In this document: piece after piece, positions 12,272 through 22,105 of the stretch | How the letters are laid out: every line of letters begins with the position of its first letter | Position numbering within the stretch: position 1 is the first letter of the stretch | NCBI GenBank assembly: GCA_003263845.1 | Contig: JYJN01000078.1 | Span: forward strand, 1 to 64,000 | Origin: Vibrio aestivus | Lineage (GTDB): Bacteria; Pseudomonadota; Gammaproteobacteria; Enterobacterales; Vibrionaceae | Length of the DNA: 64,000 nucleotides | Reading direction: 5' to 3' | Program-made: the position numbers and the translations under genes | The notes under the pieces: model-generated | What the model saw: only the letters and a program-made list of their open reading frames with translations | Told to the model about the DNA's origin: nothing | The model's database searches: none

Positions 12272-13465
12272 GTGCAAAGTTCTACCCAAACCAATGTGAC
12301 CAAAATGCAATTTGCTTTGCTAACCATGCTTGTGCTGTTTAGCCCGCTAGCAATTGATATATACCTGCCTGCATTACCGCAGATCTCGCAGGCGTTTCAC
12401 GTGGAACACACATTGGCACAAGACACGATTACATGGTTCTTATTTGCTATGGGCGTTGGGCAACTATTTGCTGGTCCTTTAGCGGATAAACATGGACGTC
12501 GAACTGTTGCAATTGTGGGCATCAGCATTTATGGATTGAGCGCTGTATTGGCGTGGAGTGCTCAAACGATTGAGTGGATGTTGATGGCTAGGTTGTTACA
12601 AGGCTTAGGTGCGTGTGCGACATCAGTAGCGGCCTTTGCAACAGTTCGCGACCTATTTGGTCCTGAAAAAAGCGGGAAGATGATCAGCTATCTAAATGGA
12701 GCGATCTGTTTTATTCCCGCATTAGCACCAATCTTGGGAAGTTGGTTAACCCAACAGTTTGGCTGGAGAAGCAATTTTAGCTTTATGGCGTTATTTGCTC
12801 TACTTGTTGGTGTGATTATGTTGATCAATATGAAAGAGACCAACCCAGCCACTGAAAAACAAGCCGTATTTAGGCTAGAACGTTACTGGTCTGTGCTTAA
12901 AACGCCCACTTTCATCTTTCATTCTACGCTATGTATGTTAGCCATGGCGGTGATTCTTGCTTACGTTACTTCAGCGCCAGTTGTGTTGATGGATGGTTTG
13001 GGGCTGACGATGAATGAGTTTACGTTCTGGTTTGGTATCAATGCCGTAGTTAATATCATCGCATGCTTAACGGCACCAAAATGTATGGACACGTTTGGTA
13101 CACGCACAACGTTAATCAGTGGTGTACTACTCATGTTGTTTGCGGGAGCTTTGATGCTCTTACTGGCTAACACAGCACAAGCCTGGGCATTTATGACGCC
13201 AATCTTTGTATCTTCCATTGGATTTGCTTGGGTACTGGGTTCGGCCGCTGGTAAAGCGCTAGCGCCGTTTGGTGATAAAGCGGGGACAGCTGCAGCTCTT
13301 TTAGGCCTGTTCCAAATGAGTGGTTCTGGATTAGTGGTAGGCCTAATGCAACGAGCAAATCTTGAGCCTCAGCATATGATTGCTGTTCAGATGTTGTTGG
13401 TGGCACCAGCGCTATTCATTCTATTAAGCAAAGTCGGCAAGGCATGGCACAAAGTTACTGTTTAA
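12272..13465 (+). CDS. MFS drug efflux transporter, Bcr/CflA family
   Basis: The 397-residue protein has twelve hydrophobic segments. The family motif DIYLPALP lies in the first, and the MFS motif A region reads GPLADKHGRRTVAIVG after the second. Members export drugs such as bicyclomycin and chloramphenicol, or sulfonamides, by proton antiport in the inner membrane. The GTG start at 12272 is favoured for length; ATG 12305 is the alternative. A parS-like sequence falls within codons 41-46. It is divergent from the LysR gene. Confidence 0.9.
   Translation: MQSSTQTNVTKMQFALLTMLVLFSPLAIDIYLPALPQISQAFHVEHTLAQDTITWFLFAMGVGQLFAGPLADKHGRRTVAIVGISIYGLSAVLAWSAQTIEWMLMARLLQGLGACATSVAAFATVRDLFGPEKSGKMISYLNGAICFIPALAPILGSWLTQQFGWRSNFSFMALFALLVGVIMLINMKETNPATEKQAVFRLERYWSVLKTPTFIFHSTLCMLAMAVILAYVTSAPVVLMDGLGLTMNEFTFWFGINAVVNIIACLTAPKCMDTFGTRTTLISGVLLMLFAGALMLLLANTAQAWAFMTPIFVSSIGFAWVLGSAAGKALAPFGDKAGTAAALLGLFQMSGSGLVVGLMQRANLEPQHMIAVQMLLVAPALFILLSKVGKAWHKVTV
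12393..12408. promoter_or_regulatory. Probable parS site (one base off in the core)
   Basis: CGTTTCACGTGGAACA differs from the two perfect sites in the first base and in one core base (GTGG for GTGA). Such variants are bound by ParB in other bacteria. It is the third site within 7 kb, which makes chance less likely. Confidence 0.65.
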
Positions 13466-13552
13466 CCTAATAAACACTGTTTTATTCATAAGTAAACAGG
13501 TGTATATTTGTTGCTCTATTACAATGAATTTATGCAGTGGATTTTTGCAATA

Positions 13553-13834
13553 ATGACAATGACAACTTACGAGATGGCTCGTGTTCTCGAGCAACTCGAA
13601 GAGGCACCAGAGAAGGTGATGTTTGGCAAGCTACTGGCTGAACTTGGTAACCAAAGTGGTGAGCGCATTCAAAGCGCGGCGAAGCAAGTTCCTTTGCCTT
13701 TGCTGCGCGATATGGTTTTTCAGTTTCAACAAGTGATCGAAGCTCGAAAAGATGAGCAAGTCGATTTAATGGCAAAACAACTTGCTGATCAAGGTATCTC
13801 AGCGGAAGAGTTAGCGGCATTCCTTAAGCGCTAA
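13553..13834 (+). CDS. Small helical protein of unknown function
   Basis: A 93-residue protein starting MTMTTYEMARVLEQLEEA is predicted from an ATG at 13553. The frame is open upstream to 13508, but that part (LLYYNEFMQWIFAI) looks untranslated. The sequence is charged and helical, with LPLLRDMVFQFQQVIEARKDEQ in the middle and a terminal AEELAAFLKR, and has no membrane segment. I do not recognise a family. It looks like a real gene because of its balanced composition and its own terminator. It is convergent with asnC. Confidence 0.7.
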   Translation: MTMTTYEMARVLEQLEEAPEKVMFGKLLAELGNQSGERIQSAAKQVPLPLLRDMVFQFQQVIEARKDEQVDLMAKQLADQGISAEELAAFLKR

Positions 13835-13869
13835 TATTTCAGGAAAGATGCTCGAATCGTGATTGAAAG

Positions 13870-13893
13870 AACTCCCTTAATAGGGAGTTTTTT
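13870..13893. terminator. Bidirectional terminator between the small gene and asnC
   Basis: AACTCCC and GGGAGTT form a stem with a TTAATA loop and a following T run. It reaches the asnC stop codon. Confidence 0.8.
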
Positions 13894-14356
13894 ATGGGTT
13901 GACGTTCCGGTTGATAGGGTTCTGCAACGAAATTAATGTTTCGGTTGATTGTACTTCATCAATGGCTTGTAGCTTGTCGATTAGAACATATTGCAGCTCC
14001 TCAATTGATTTACACATAAGCTTAACGAAGATGTTGTATGCGCCAGTGGTGTAGTAAGCCTCAACGACTTCTTCTAATGCGTTCAACTTTTCAAGCGCGG
14101 AGTGATAATCTCGAGCGGCATTTAGATTTATCCCAATGAAGCAGCAGACGTCGTAGCCGAGTTTTTTGGTATCGACAATGACTTCAGTACCTTGAATAAC
14201 TTCTGCAGACTTCATTTTCTCAATCCGAACGTGGATAGTGGCTGGGCTAACATCAAACTGTTTGGCCATCTCGGCATAAGGGGTGCGAGCATCTTCCATT
14301 AAGGTCTTCAAGATCGCTTTGTCTAGATCGTCTAGCTTGGCTTGAGTGATTTGCAT
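13892..14356 (-). CDS. asnC: Lrp/AsnC-family regulator AsnC
   Basis: The 154-residue protein has an N-terminal helix-turn-helix (YAEMAKQFDVSPATIHVRIE) and a C-terminal RAM ligand domain. It tracks E. coli AsnC closely: CCFIGI, AYYTTGAYNIFVKLMC, QSTETLISLQNPI. AsnC senses asparagine and activates asnA in E. coli. No asnA or mioC is next to it here, so its target lies elsewhere or differs. Confidence 0.92.
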   Translation of the reverse strand: MQITQAKLDDLDKAILKTLMEDARTPYAEMAKQFDVSPATIHVRIEKMKSAEVIQGTEVIVDTKKLGYDVCCFIGINLNAARDYHSALEKLNALEEVVEAYYTTGAYNIFVKLMCKSIEELQYVLIDKLQAIDEVQSTETLISLQNPINRNVNP

Positions 14357-14462
14357 CTGTCTTCCTTAGATTGATGGCAATTATGGCTTCGTGATTGAGT
14401 CGGCGTTCTTTATCACAGATAATGTTATCATTAACAACTACCTAACACCTGAGAGCCATACT

Positions 14463-17400
14463 GTGATTCTACGTCTTTTGTTCATGATTATTGCATTATG
14501 TAGCAGCTGCGTATTAGCGCAAGAGCAAGATAAAGACGTATTGGTGGTTCACTCATATCATCACGGCTTTTTTTTGGACGGACTCCTTTCAGGCTGGCCT
14601 GCAAGAGTCCTTGCAAGATCAGGACATTCGTACCCGCATCCTTTATCTCGATACTAAACGACTTCAAACCCCTGAATACTTAGAACGCCTGACAAGCCTT
14701 TATAAAACAAAGTTTAAACAAGAGTCTTTTTCTGCAATTGTCGTGAGTGATAATAACGCTTTAAGGCTAGTCAAAGAGCTTGCAGAGTATGTGGAAGGGA
14801 CGCCAGTCATCTTTGGTGGAATCAATCACTATCAGCCTAAGCAGCACGAGGGATTACTGGCAACCGGGGTAATAGAGGATATCGACCTCGCCAGTAATTT
14901 ATCTCTAATAAAGCGTATTCAGCCTAATGTAAAGCGCATCCACATTGTCAGTGATCACTCGATCACTGGCGGGTTAGTTAGGCAGCAGATACTTGAGTTT
15001 GTCAGACAGAACCCAAACTACGCCAGCTACATTCGCCATCTTGTGCCGGAGACATTTGACTCCCTTAAGCAGCAGCTTAAGGTGATGAACGAATCTGATA
15101 GTGTTCTGTTTTGGATCTATTACCGAGATAAGTACGGTAATATCATTAGCGATGATGACTGGAAAGAGCTCAATCAACAAGCGACCGCACCAATTTATAT
15201 GGTGCAGGACCTAGGTCTTGGCTATGGGGCGGTTGGCGGTGTAATACAAAGCGGGCGTAAACAAGGCCAGCAAGCGGGTGATATCCTCGTTAAAGTACTG
15301 GCCAACCCAGAGGCACCACTGCCTAAGCCGATTGCAGGGACTCCTGAAATTAAATTGGATTACCAAGCGGTGGCTAAATGGGGGTTAGGTATTGAGGGCG
15401 AGGCTGCATCAGTCATCTTCAATAAACCACTGTCATTTGTAGAACGTTATGAGCGAGAGATTCAACTGGTAGCCAGTTTATTACTTGGCTTGGCGATCAT
15501 CGTTTGTACGCTCATTTACTTCCTGATTCGACTGAAAAAAAGCGAAGGTTCGGCTAAAGAAAGCCAGTTGCTATTAGAGTCTATTTTTGACCAGAGCTAC
15601 CAGTATATTGGGTTGCTTGATGACGAGGGCAAACTGGTTTCCAACAATAGTAAGTTGCAAGAGCTACTGTTCTTTCAAGGTTATCAACTCGATAAGCCGA
15701 TTTGGAATCATGAACATTGGGAAGTTTCAGGAGCGAAAGCCCTCGAAGCGTTCTTTAAACGTAAAGGTGAGTGTGTAAGCCAAATTGAATGTGAAATCTG
15801 GCATCAGGACAAGGGATCTATGATGCTAGAGATTTCTATAAAGCCATTACCACAAGGTTTGTCGACACGAAGTAAATACTTACTTGAAGCACGAGATATT
15901 ACTTCACGTAAACTCACTGAAGAGAAGTTGATTCAAAGAGAAAAGAGCTTGAGTCATTACTATGATAAGCAACCAGTGATGATGATTACACTTGATGAAC
16001 GAAACCGCATTCAGCAAGTGAACAACTTCACTGAGCAACTACTAGGTAAAGAAGCGAATCAACTATTGGGTCGTTACCTCAGCGAGCTCTATTCTGATCC
16101 AACATCGCTTTCACCTCGCCAGATTTTACTTCAGCCTAAGCAAGCGGTTCATGGGGTTTGGCGTCGCGAAGTAGAGTATCGTCATCTTGAAGGTCATGAT
16201 TTGTGGATTCGAGAGAATATTCGCCCGCTGCCAGAAACGGGCCATTTGCTGATTGTTGGCGAAGACGTGACGGAAATGCGCAATCTTGCGGACCAACTCG
16301 CCTACCAAGCTCGTCATGACCTGCTGACTGATACCTTCAACCGCAACCAGTTTGAGATCGAGCTGGAAAAGGCGCTGAAGGAAGTTGAGACACGCATGCG
16401 CACCCACGCCATGCTTTACCTCGACCTCGACCAACTTAAAGTTCTTAACGATACAGCAGGCCATGAGGCGGGTGACGCAGCCATTCAGTTTGCAGCCAGC
16501 GCGTTGGAAGAGACCCTTCCATATAACGCTATTCTTGCTCGAATGGGCGGAGATGAGTTTGCGGTACTACTGAAAGACTGTACTGAACTTGATGCCGTAC
16601 ACGTTGCTAAGGACATCATCGCTAACCTTAATGAACATTCGTTTTTCTGGGAAGAGATAAGCTTAAATCTAACTTGTTCTATTGGTATACGATTGATTGA
16701 CGATACGGCGATATCTCCTCAAATGGTGCATGCCCAAGCGGATACAGCGTGTCATGCTGCTAAAGAAGAGGGGCGAAATCGCTATAATCTTTATTGCCAG
16801 GATGACGAAGATCTTAAACGCCGCCACCAAGAGATGGCGAGTGTCAGCTTAGTGCATGATGCGCTTGCCAATGATCGTCTTGAGCTGTTTGCCCAGCAAA
16901 TCTTACCGCTTAGCGGAGATTCAACAGCGATCCACTTTGAGGTGTTGGTGCGAATTAGGCAAACCAATGGGGATTACATCTCTCCAGCGATCTTTATGCC
17001 AGCCTCAGAGCGCTACAACATCGCACATAAGATTGATAAAAAGGTGGTGAGCAATACCTTAGCTTGGTTGGAGAGTCAGCCAGACACGTTGGAGGCAATA
17101 AGTCGCTGCTCAATTAATCTATCGGCCATTCGATTGGCAACGCGGAGTTTATTGAGTTTCTGATAACGGCCTTAGAACGCACTACAGTACCTAGTGATAA
17201 GCTCTGTTTTGAAATTACAGAGACCGCTGCGATGAACAACATGAATTTGGCGATTAAAGTATTTGGTCGCTTGAAAGAGTTGGGCTGCATAATTGCATTA
17301 GATGATTTTGGTTCTGGCCTATCATCCTTTGGCTACTTGAAAAAATTGCCTGTCGACGTGGTGAAGATTGATGGCCTATTTGTACGTGATATCGACGTCA

Positions 17401-17600
17401 ATGAGATGGACTACGTGATGGTTCGTTCTATAAACGATCTGGCCAAGCAGATGGGTAAGATTACGGTGGCGGAATTCGTTGAGAACAACGATATCATTGA
17501 TAAGCTGGTGGAGCTTGGCGTGGATTATGGTCAAGGCTACATTATTGGCAGGCCAAAGCCGATTCAACAACTCGCCGATGAGTTGATGGCAGCAAGATAA
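14463..17600 (+). CDS. Membrane GGDEF/EAL protein with a periplasmic ABC-type sensor domain, frame broken twice as sequenced
   Basis: The repaired product has 1045 residues. In order it has a signal peptide (LLFMIIALCSSCVLA), a periplasmic ABC_sub_bind-like domain beginning VLVVHSYHHG, a membrane helix (LLLGLAIIVCTLIYFLI, about 15475-15530), two PAS-like regions, a GGDEF domain with intact MGGDEF at 16543-16560, and an EAL domain. EAL residues seen are FEVLVR, ITETAAM, DDFGSGLSSFG and VKIDG. It should make and/or break cyclic di-GMP in response to a periplasmic ligand. The frame shifts in a T8 run at 14568-14575 (seven T fits) and at about 17125 (one base lost). The GTG start is chosen for the signal peptide. 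Confidence 0.85.
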
Positions 17601-17605
17601 GTGCT

Positions 17606-17872
17606 AGGGTCTGTTGACCTTTCGAGCTGATTTTTGCAGCTCTTTGTGGGAAATTTACACAAGGCAGAGGCTTCGAGGTGTAGTTCGTCTACATGAAAAG
17701 CCGATAACGCAGTAGAAATGAACCACAAAGGCTGCCCGTAGGGTTCGGCTAAAAATCGTTTTATGCTTTGTTGAAGACTATTTGCTTAGAATGACTAGGC
17801 TACACAGTCTTCGCCGCACCTAAAATGATTTTGGCTCGAACAAAATTTAACCGCGAAAGATCAACAGACCCT
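17606..17872. mobile_element. MITE-like element with 19-base terminal inverted repeats
   Basis: The left end AGGGTCTGTTGACCTTTCG and the inverted right end match at 18 of 19 positions. The 267-base body has no reading frame and no transposase. It fills the gap between the GGDEF/EAL gene and rsmJ. A diverged copy of the right end lies at 62394-62423, so the sequence is repeated in this genome. No clear target duplication is visible. Confidence 0.8.
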
Positions 17873-17962
17873 GATTACTCGCACTATTCATTCGTAGCAT
17901 GGTGCAAAATTGGGTAAACTTGCCGACCTTCTATCAGCGCCAACGATCAAGCGGAGACTAAC

Positions 17963-18745
17963 GTGCAGCTACAACTCATTTGTGAAGACCCAAGTTTAGA
18001 GTCGTACTTTAGCGAGCTCACCTCGCGTTGGGGCTTGCAGCACGATGCAAATAGTATTCTCGCGCTTGTCCATACTGGCGAGCGTTTAGAACTGCGCAAA
18101 ACGAATGAGCCTAAACTAGGTGCCATCTTTGTCGATCTAGTGGGTGGTGCGGTTGGTCATCGTAGAAAGTTTGGTGGCGGTAAAGGGCAAGCGATTGCAA
18201 AAGCAGCAGGGCTAAATAAAGGGGCACTACCTACCGTATTGGATGGGACTGCAGGACTAGGGCGTGATGCGTTTGTATTGGCATCGCTTGGTTGCCGCGT
18301 GCAGATGGTGGAACGCCACCCAGTGGTTGCAGCGCTACTCGAAGATGGTTTGGCTCGGGCTAAACAAGATGACGACATCGGCGAGTGGGTCTCCGAGCGA
18401 ATGACGCTGCTTCATGCTTCTAGCCATGATGCGCTGTCTTCACTGAGTTTAGACGCTAATTTTGATAAACCTGATGTGGTTTATCTCGACCCAATGTATC
18501 CACACCCAGAGAACAAAAAGAAATCGGCTCTGGTTAAAAAAGAGATGCGCGTTTTCCAATCTTTGGTGGGGGCAGATATCGATGCGGACGCACTGTTGGA
18601 ACCTGCCTTAGCCCTTGCAAATAAAAGAGTGGTGGTAAAACGGCCAGATTATGCAAACTGGCTAGATGAGGCCAAACCGACCATGGCCATAGAGACCAAA
18701 AAGAATCGATTTGATGTCTATGTACTCTCTGCGATGAAAGACTAA
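17963..18745 (+). CDS. rsmJ: 16S rRNA (guanine1516-N2)-methyltransferase RsmJ
   Basis: RsmJ methylates G1516 of 16S rRNA using S-adenosylmethionine. The 260-residue product shows the SAM-binding loop [19 protein letters not shown], the acidic end of strand two in VERHPV, and the catalytic-type [20 protein letters not shown]. The GTG start at 17963 has GGAG 8 bases upstream. It is convergent with uspA, next to which it is also found in enterobacteria. Confidence 0.95.
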   Translation: MQLQLICEDPSLESYFSELTSRWGLQHDANSILALVHTGERLELRKTNEPKLGAIFVDLVGGAVGHRRKFGGGKGQAIAKAAGLNKGALPTVLDGTAGLGRDAFVLASLGCRVQMVERHPVVAALLEDGLARAKQDDDIGEWVSERMTLLHASSHDALSSLSLDANFDKPDVVYLDPMYPHPENKKKSALVKKEMRVFQSLVGADIDADALLEPALALANKRVVVKRPDYANWLDEAKPTMAIETKKNRFDVYVLSAMKD

Positions 18746-18768
18746 GGTCAACGGATTCTAACGATGAC

Positions 18769-18801
18769 AAAAAACGCCCACGACTATCGTGGGCGTTTTT
18801 T
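18769..18801. terminator. Terminator between rsmJ and uspA
   Basis: AAAAACGCCCACGA and TCGTGGGCGTTTTTT form a long stem with a three-base loop. It can serve both convergent genes. Confidence 0.88.
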
Positions 18802-18827
18802 CTATCTACTGTGTGACTTATTGGCGA

Positions 18828-19253
18828 TCAATCGTTAATTGGAACCACAAGCAGGTCCACAGGGGTGCAGTTAATCAGCTGCTTGGTTGACGACAACAGC
18901 TTACTCCAAAAGTCCTGATGGTGTCCGCAGATAACCAAATCTACCGAGTGTTCTTTAATGGTGTCGCACAGCTCATTAGAAAGATCACCACTGCCCACTA
19001 AGGTGTGCTTGATTGGAAAATCCGCATATTCAGCCAGTTCTTGGAGCTGTTTTTGTGAGCTTTCCATTGTGTGGTGTTGGGTTTCGGCAAGGTTGATATC
19101 GATGAGGCCCGTGTATAGCTCGGCGTAATTCACATCGATATGGATGAAAGAAACGTCGGCATTGAGAGGTTTAGCGAGCGAAACCGCTTTATCGACGAGA
19201 AGTTTGCTGTCTTCGGAAAGATCGATAGCAACAAGGAGATGTTGGTAGCTCAT
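18828..19253 (-). CDS. uspA: Universal stress protein UspA
   Basis: The 141-residue protein begins MSYQHLLVAIDLSEDSKLLVDKA and has the Usp alpha/beta fold pattern with VSFIHIDV and DLVICGHHQDFWSKLLSSTK. The usual ATP-loop G-2x-G-9x-G(S/T) is not seen intact, which fits the UspA subgroup that does not bind ATP. The protein protects stressed or starved cells by an unclear mechanism. It is separated from ftnA by a MITE-like element that lies right at its promoter side. Confidence 0.93.
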   Translation of the reverse strand: MSYQHLLVAIDLSEDSKLLVDKAVSLAKPLNADVSFIHIDVNYAELYTGLIDINLAETQHHTMESSQKQLQELAEYADFPIKHTLVGSGDLSNELCDTIKEHSVDLVICGHHQDFWSKLLSSTKQLINCTPVDLLVVPIND

Positions 19254-19278
19254 GGCACTTCCTCCATTTCGATAATTG

Positions 19279-19545
19279 TATACCCAAGTGACTTCAAGAT
19301 GCAGGATTCAGAGCGTGGCCATGGGTTCAAGTTCAAGGCAAATGACGCAGCGGAATAATGAGTTCTTTCCAAGTCATTTAACGCAGAAATTGGAGCCATG
19401 ACCCGCTCCCAAAGGGCGAGTTTGCCTAGCTCGCATACTTTGTTAACGACTCTCAATTTAGAACCACTAGATTGTCGAGCCGTCGCCGCGTATGCAAACT
19501 AGGCAACTCTCGCTGAACCACGCATCTAGAGGTTACTTGGGTATA
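19279..19545. mobile_element. MITE-like element between uspA and ftnA
   Basis: The left end starts TATACCCAAGTGACTTCAAG and the right end is its inverted match, agreeing at 21 of 24 positions. The 267-base element has no credible reading frame. I recall TATACCCAAGT...-ended repeats as widespread in Vibrio genomes. It lies 25 bases from the uspA start and about 130 from ftnA, so it may alter their expression. Confidence 0.75.
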
Positions 19546-19674
19546 ATAAGAATAGCACTCGTAGGCGATTGTTTTTGTTGTTGTGATCTCAAGATCCACA
19601 TCTTCGTGTATAGGTGGTATGGTAGTCAGGTAACAACAAATAAAAGCAGAAAGACAGTCAATTAGGAGCATTAG

Positions 19675-20202
19675 ATGTTATCTCAAGCAATGGTTGAAAA
19701 ATTGAATGAGCAAATTAATCTCGAATTTTTCTCATCCAATCTATACTTACAAATGAGTGCTTGGTGTGAAGACAAAGGATTTGAAGGTGCAGCTGAGTTT
19801 CTTCGCGCTCACGCAGTAGAAGAAATGGAACATATGCAGCGTCTATTCACTTACGTAAGTGAGACAGGTGCGATGCCAATTTTAGGAGCAATTGACGCTC
19901 CACAGCACGAATTCGCAAGCTTGGGTGATGTGTTCCGTCTAACGTTTGAGCATGAGCAGATGATTACGCAAAAAATCAACACGCTAGCTCATGTTGCATT
20001 CTCTAGCCAAGATTACTCAACATTCAACTTCCTACAGTGGTACGTTGCTGAACAGCACGAAGAAGAGAAGTTGTTTAAAGGGATTTTAGACAAGCTAGAA
20101 CTGGTTGGCGAAGATGGCAAAGCTCTGTTCTTCATCGACAAAGACCTAGCGCAAATGGCAAAAGAAGGTTCATCTTCTATCATGGATGCCCCAGCTGAAT
20201 AA
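19675..20202 (+). CDS. ftnA: Non-haem ferritin FtnA
   Basis: The 175-residue protein assembles into the 24-subunit iron store in the cytoplasm. Ferroxidase ligands are in place: E17 (INLEFFSS), E50 and H53 (EEMEHMQRL), and later residues in [10 protein letters not shown]. The ATG follows TTAGGAGCATTAG. No Fur box was picked out in its short leader. It sits between uspA and uspB, as in other Vibrio. Confidence 0.96.
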   Translation: MLSQAMVEKLNEQINLEFFSSNLYLQMSAWCEDKGFEGAAEFLRAHAVEEMEHMQRLFTYVSETGAMPILGAIDAPQHEFASLGDVFRLTFEHEQMITQKINTLAHVAFSSQDYSTFNFLQWYVAEQHEEEKLFKGILDKLELVGEDGKALFFIDKDLAQMAKEGSSSIMDAPAE

Positions 20203-20273
20203 CATCAGCGAAAAGACAGCGTAGTTATCGTCTTTTTCTCTCGGGCACGGATAGTCGATGTAGGGAGGAAAAG

Positions 20274-20597
20274 ATGATCACTGGCGATACCATTCTACTG
20301 GCATTAATGTTAGTAACTGGGGTAAACATGGCCCGTTACCTAACAGCACTTCGTTCTTTAATTTATGTCATGCGCGAGGCGCATCCTCTCTTGTATCAGC
20401 AAGTTGACGGTGGGGGATTCTTTACCACCCACGGTAATGTCACAAAACAAGTGCGCTTGTTCCACTACATCAAGAGCAAAGAATATCATCACCATCATGA
20501 CACATTGTTTACGGGCAAATGTGACCGTGTGCGTGAGCTGTTTATTCTGTCTGCCACGTTGTTCTTCGTAACACTACTAGCGGCATTTATTGTGTAG
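20274..20597 (+). CDS. uspB: Universal stress protein B, UspB
   Basis: The 107-residue product is a small inner-membrane protein with a hydrophobic N-terminal segment ([18 protein letters not shown]) and a hydrophobic C-terminus ([19 protein letters not shown]). [17 protein letters not shown] and YHHHHD between them are typical of UspB. The E. coli protein is induced in stationary phase and affects ethanol resistance. It follows ftnA by 70 bases with an AGGAGG-type ribosome site (GGGAGGAAAAG). Confidence 0.94.
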   Translation: MITGDTILLALMLVTGVNMARYLTALRSLIYVMREAHPLLYQQVDGGGFFTTHGNVTKQVRLFHYIKSKEYHHHHDTLFTGKCDRVRELFILSATLFFVTLLAAFIV

Positions 20598-20700
20598 CCT
20601 TAGGCTGTGCAGGACTCACCATAGAAATTGGTAAGTTTGGCGGTATGATACGATGCATTGGCATCACGCTCATTAGTAGGTAAAATGGCCAAAGTTAAGC

Positions 20701-20729
20701 AAGGATGTGCAAACGCACATCCTTTTTTT
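20701..20729 (+). terminator. Terminator after uspB
   Basis: AAGGATGTGC, the loop AAAC and GCACATCC are followed by seven T. Confidence 0.85.
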
Positions 20730-20768
20730 ATTGCCTGTTTGGTCGGCAATTGAGTAAGAGAAGTAAGC

Positions 20769-21962
20769 ATGAGTGAAAGGTTTGACGTTGTCATAATTGG
20801 TGCAGGCGCAGCAGGGTTAATGTGCGCAGCAGAAGCGGGTAAACGTGGCCGGAAAGTGCTGGTGGTAGACCATGCTAAAAAGCCTGGTCGCAAAATCCTA
20901 ATAGCCGGTGGTGGCCGTTGTAACTTCACTAACTATGATGTGACTGCTAAGCATTTCCTCTGTCAAAACCCACACTTCGTTAAATCGGCGCTGGCTCAGT
21001 ACACCAATTGGGACTTTATATCGATGATCTACAAACACGGTGTCGAGTTTGAAGAGCGCGATCATGGTCAGCTGTTTTGTGTTGGCGATGATGATTCAAA
21101 AAGCATCGTTAAGATGCTGCTAGCGGAGTGTAATTTACCAAGCGTCCAACTGCGTTATCAGCAAGAGGTCACTGACATCGAGCAAACCGACTCTGGCTTT
21201 GCACTGCAAGTAAACTTAAAACCGATTGAGTGTGACTCGCTTGTTGTTGCGACTGGCGGCTTGTCGATGCCTAAGCTGGGTGCAACGCCATTTGGCTACA
21301 AGGTAGCTGAGCAGTTTGGTTTATCGGTTGTGCCGACGACGGCAGGTTTGGTTCCTTTTACTCTGCACAAAGAAGACAAAGAGGATTTTGCCGAGCTGTC
21401 TGGTATTGCGATTCCGGTCGAGATTACGACGGTAAGCAAAAAAACCTTCAAAGAGGCATTGCTGTTTACTCACCGCGGTCTTTCTGGCCCATCGGTGTTG
21501 CAGATTTCGTCTTACTGGAAGCCAGGTGAGAAGGTCACGATAAATCTGGTACCTGATGTAGATGTCGATGAACTACTGACGCAATCGGTCGCAAAGCACC
21601 CAAATCAAAGCCTAAAGAATACCTTGGCTAAAGTCTTGCCTAAGCGCTTAGTGGAAGTTCTGATTGAACGTAAAGTTCTGCAAGACAAACCGCTGATTCA
21701 GTTTGGGCCTAAGCAACTAAAAGCGGTAACAGAGACTTTGGAGCATTGGCAAATCGTACCAAATGGAACGGAAGGCTATCGCACTGCGGAGGTTACCTTG
21801 GGTGGTGTGAATACGGATCATATATCGTCGAAAACCATGGAATGTAAGCAAGTGAAAGGTTTGTACTTTGTGGGTGAGGTGATGGATGTGACTGGCTGGC
21901 TTGGAGGCTACAACTTCCAGTGGTGTTGGTCGAGTGGTTACGTCGCAGGCCAATGGGTATAA
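20769..21962 (+). CDS. HI0933/YhiN-family FAD-dependent oxidoreductase
   Basis: The 397-residue flavoprotein begins with a Rossmann FAD-binding motif, DVVIIGAGAAGLMCAAEAGKRG, followed by KPGRKILIAGGGRCNFTN, the hallmark of the HI0933 (YhiN) family. The C-terminal VTGWLGGYNFQWCWSSGYVAG closes the FAD site. The substrate is not established. In E. coli and Vibrio the gene is near uspB, as here. Confidence 0.92.
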   Translation: MSERFDVVIIGAGAAGLMCAAEAGKRGRKVLVVDHAKKPGRKILIAGGGRCNFTNYDVTAKHFLCQNPHFVKSALAQYTNWDFISMIYKHGVEFEERDHGQLFCVGDDDSKSIVKMLLAECNLPSVQLRYQQEVTDIEQTDSGFALQVNLKPIECDSLVVATGGLSMPKLGATPFGYKVAEQFGLSVVPTTAGLVPFTLHKEDKEDFAELSGIAIPVEITTVSKKTFKEALLFTHRGLSGPSVLQISSYWKPGEKVTINLVPDVDVDELLTQSVAKHPNQSLKNTLAKVLPKRLVEVLIERKVLQDKPLIQFGPKQLKAVTETLEHWQIVPNGTEGYRTAEVTLGGVNTDHISSKTMECKQVKGLYFVGEVMDVTGWLGGYNFQWCWSSGYVAGQWV

Positions 21963-22105
21963 GGCTCTATTAAGGTTCTATCATCTTTTAACTCAATTGA
22001 AAACGAGCGGTTCACTCATCAGTATTGTGAGATTGTTTCCGCTCTAAAGTTTACTTTTTGTCCTATAGTAATGAGAAGAAAATCAATAAGGCAAAAGGTG
22101 CACCT

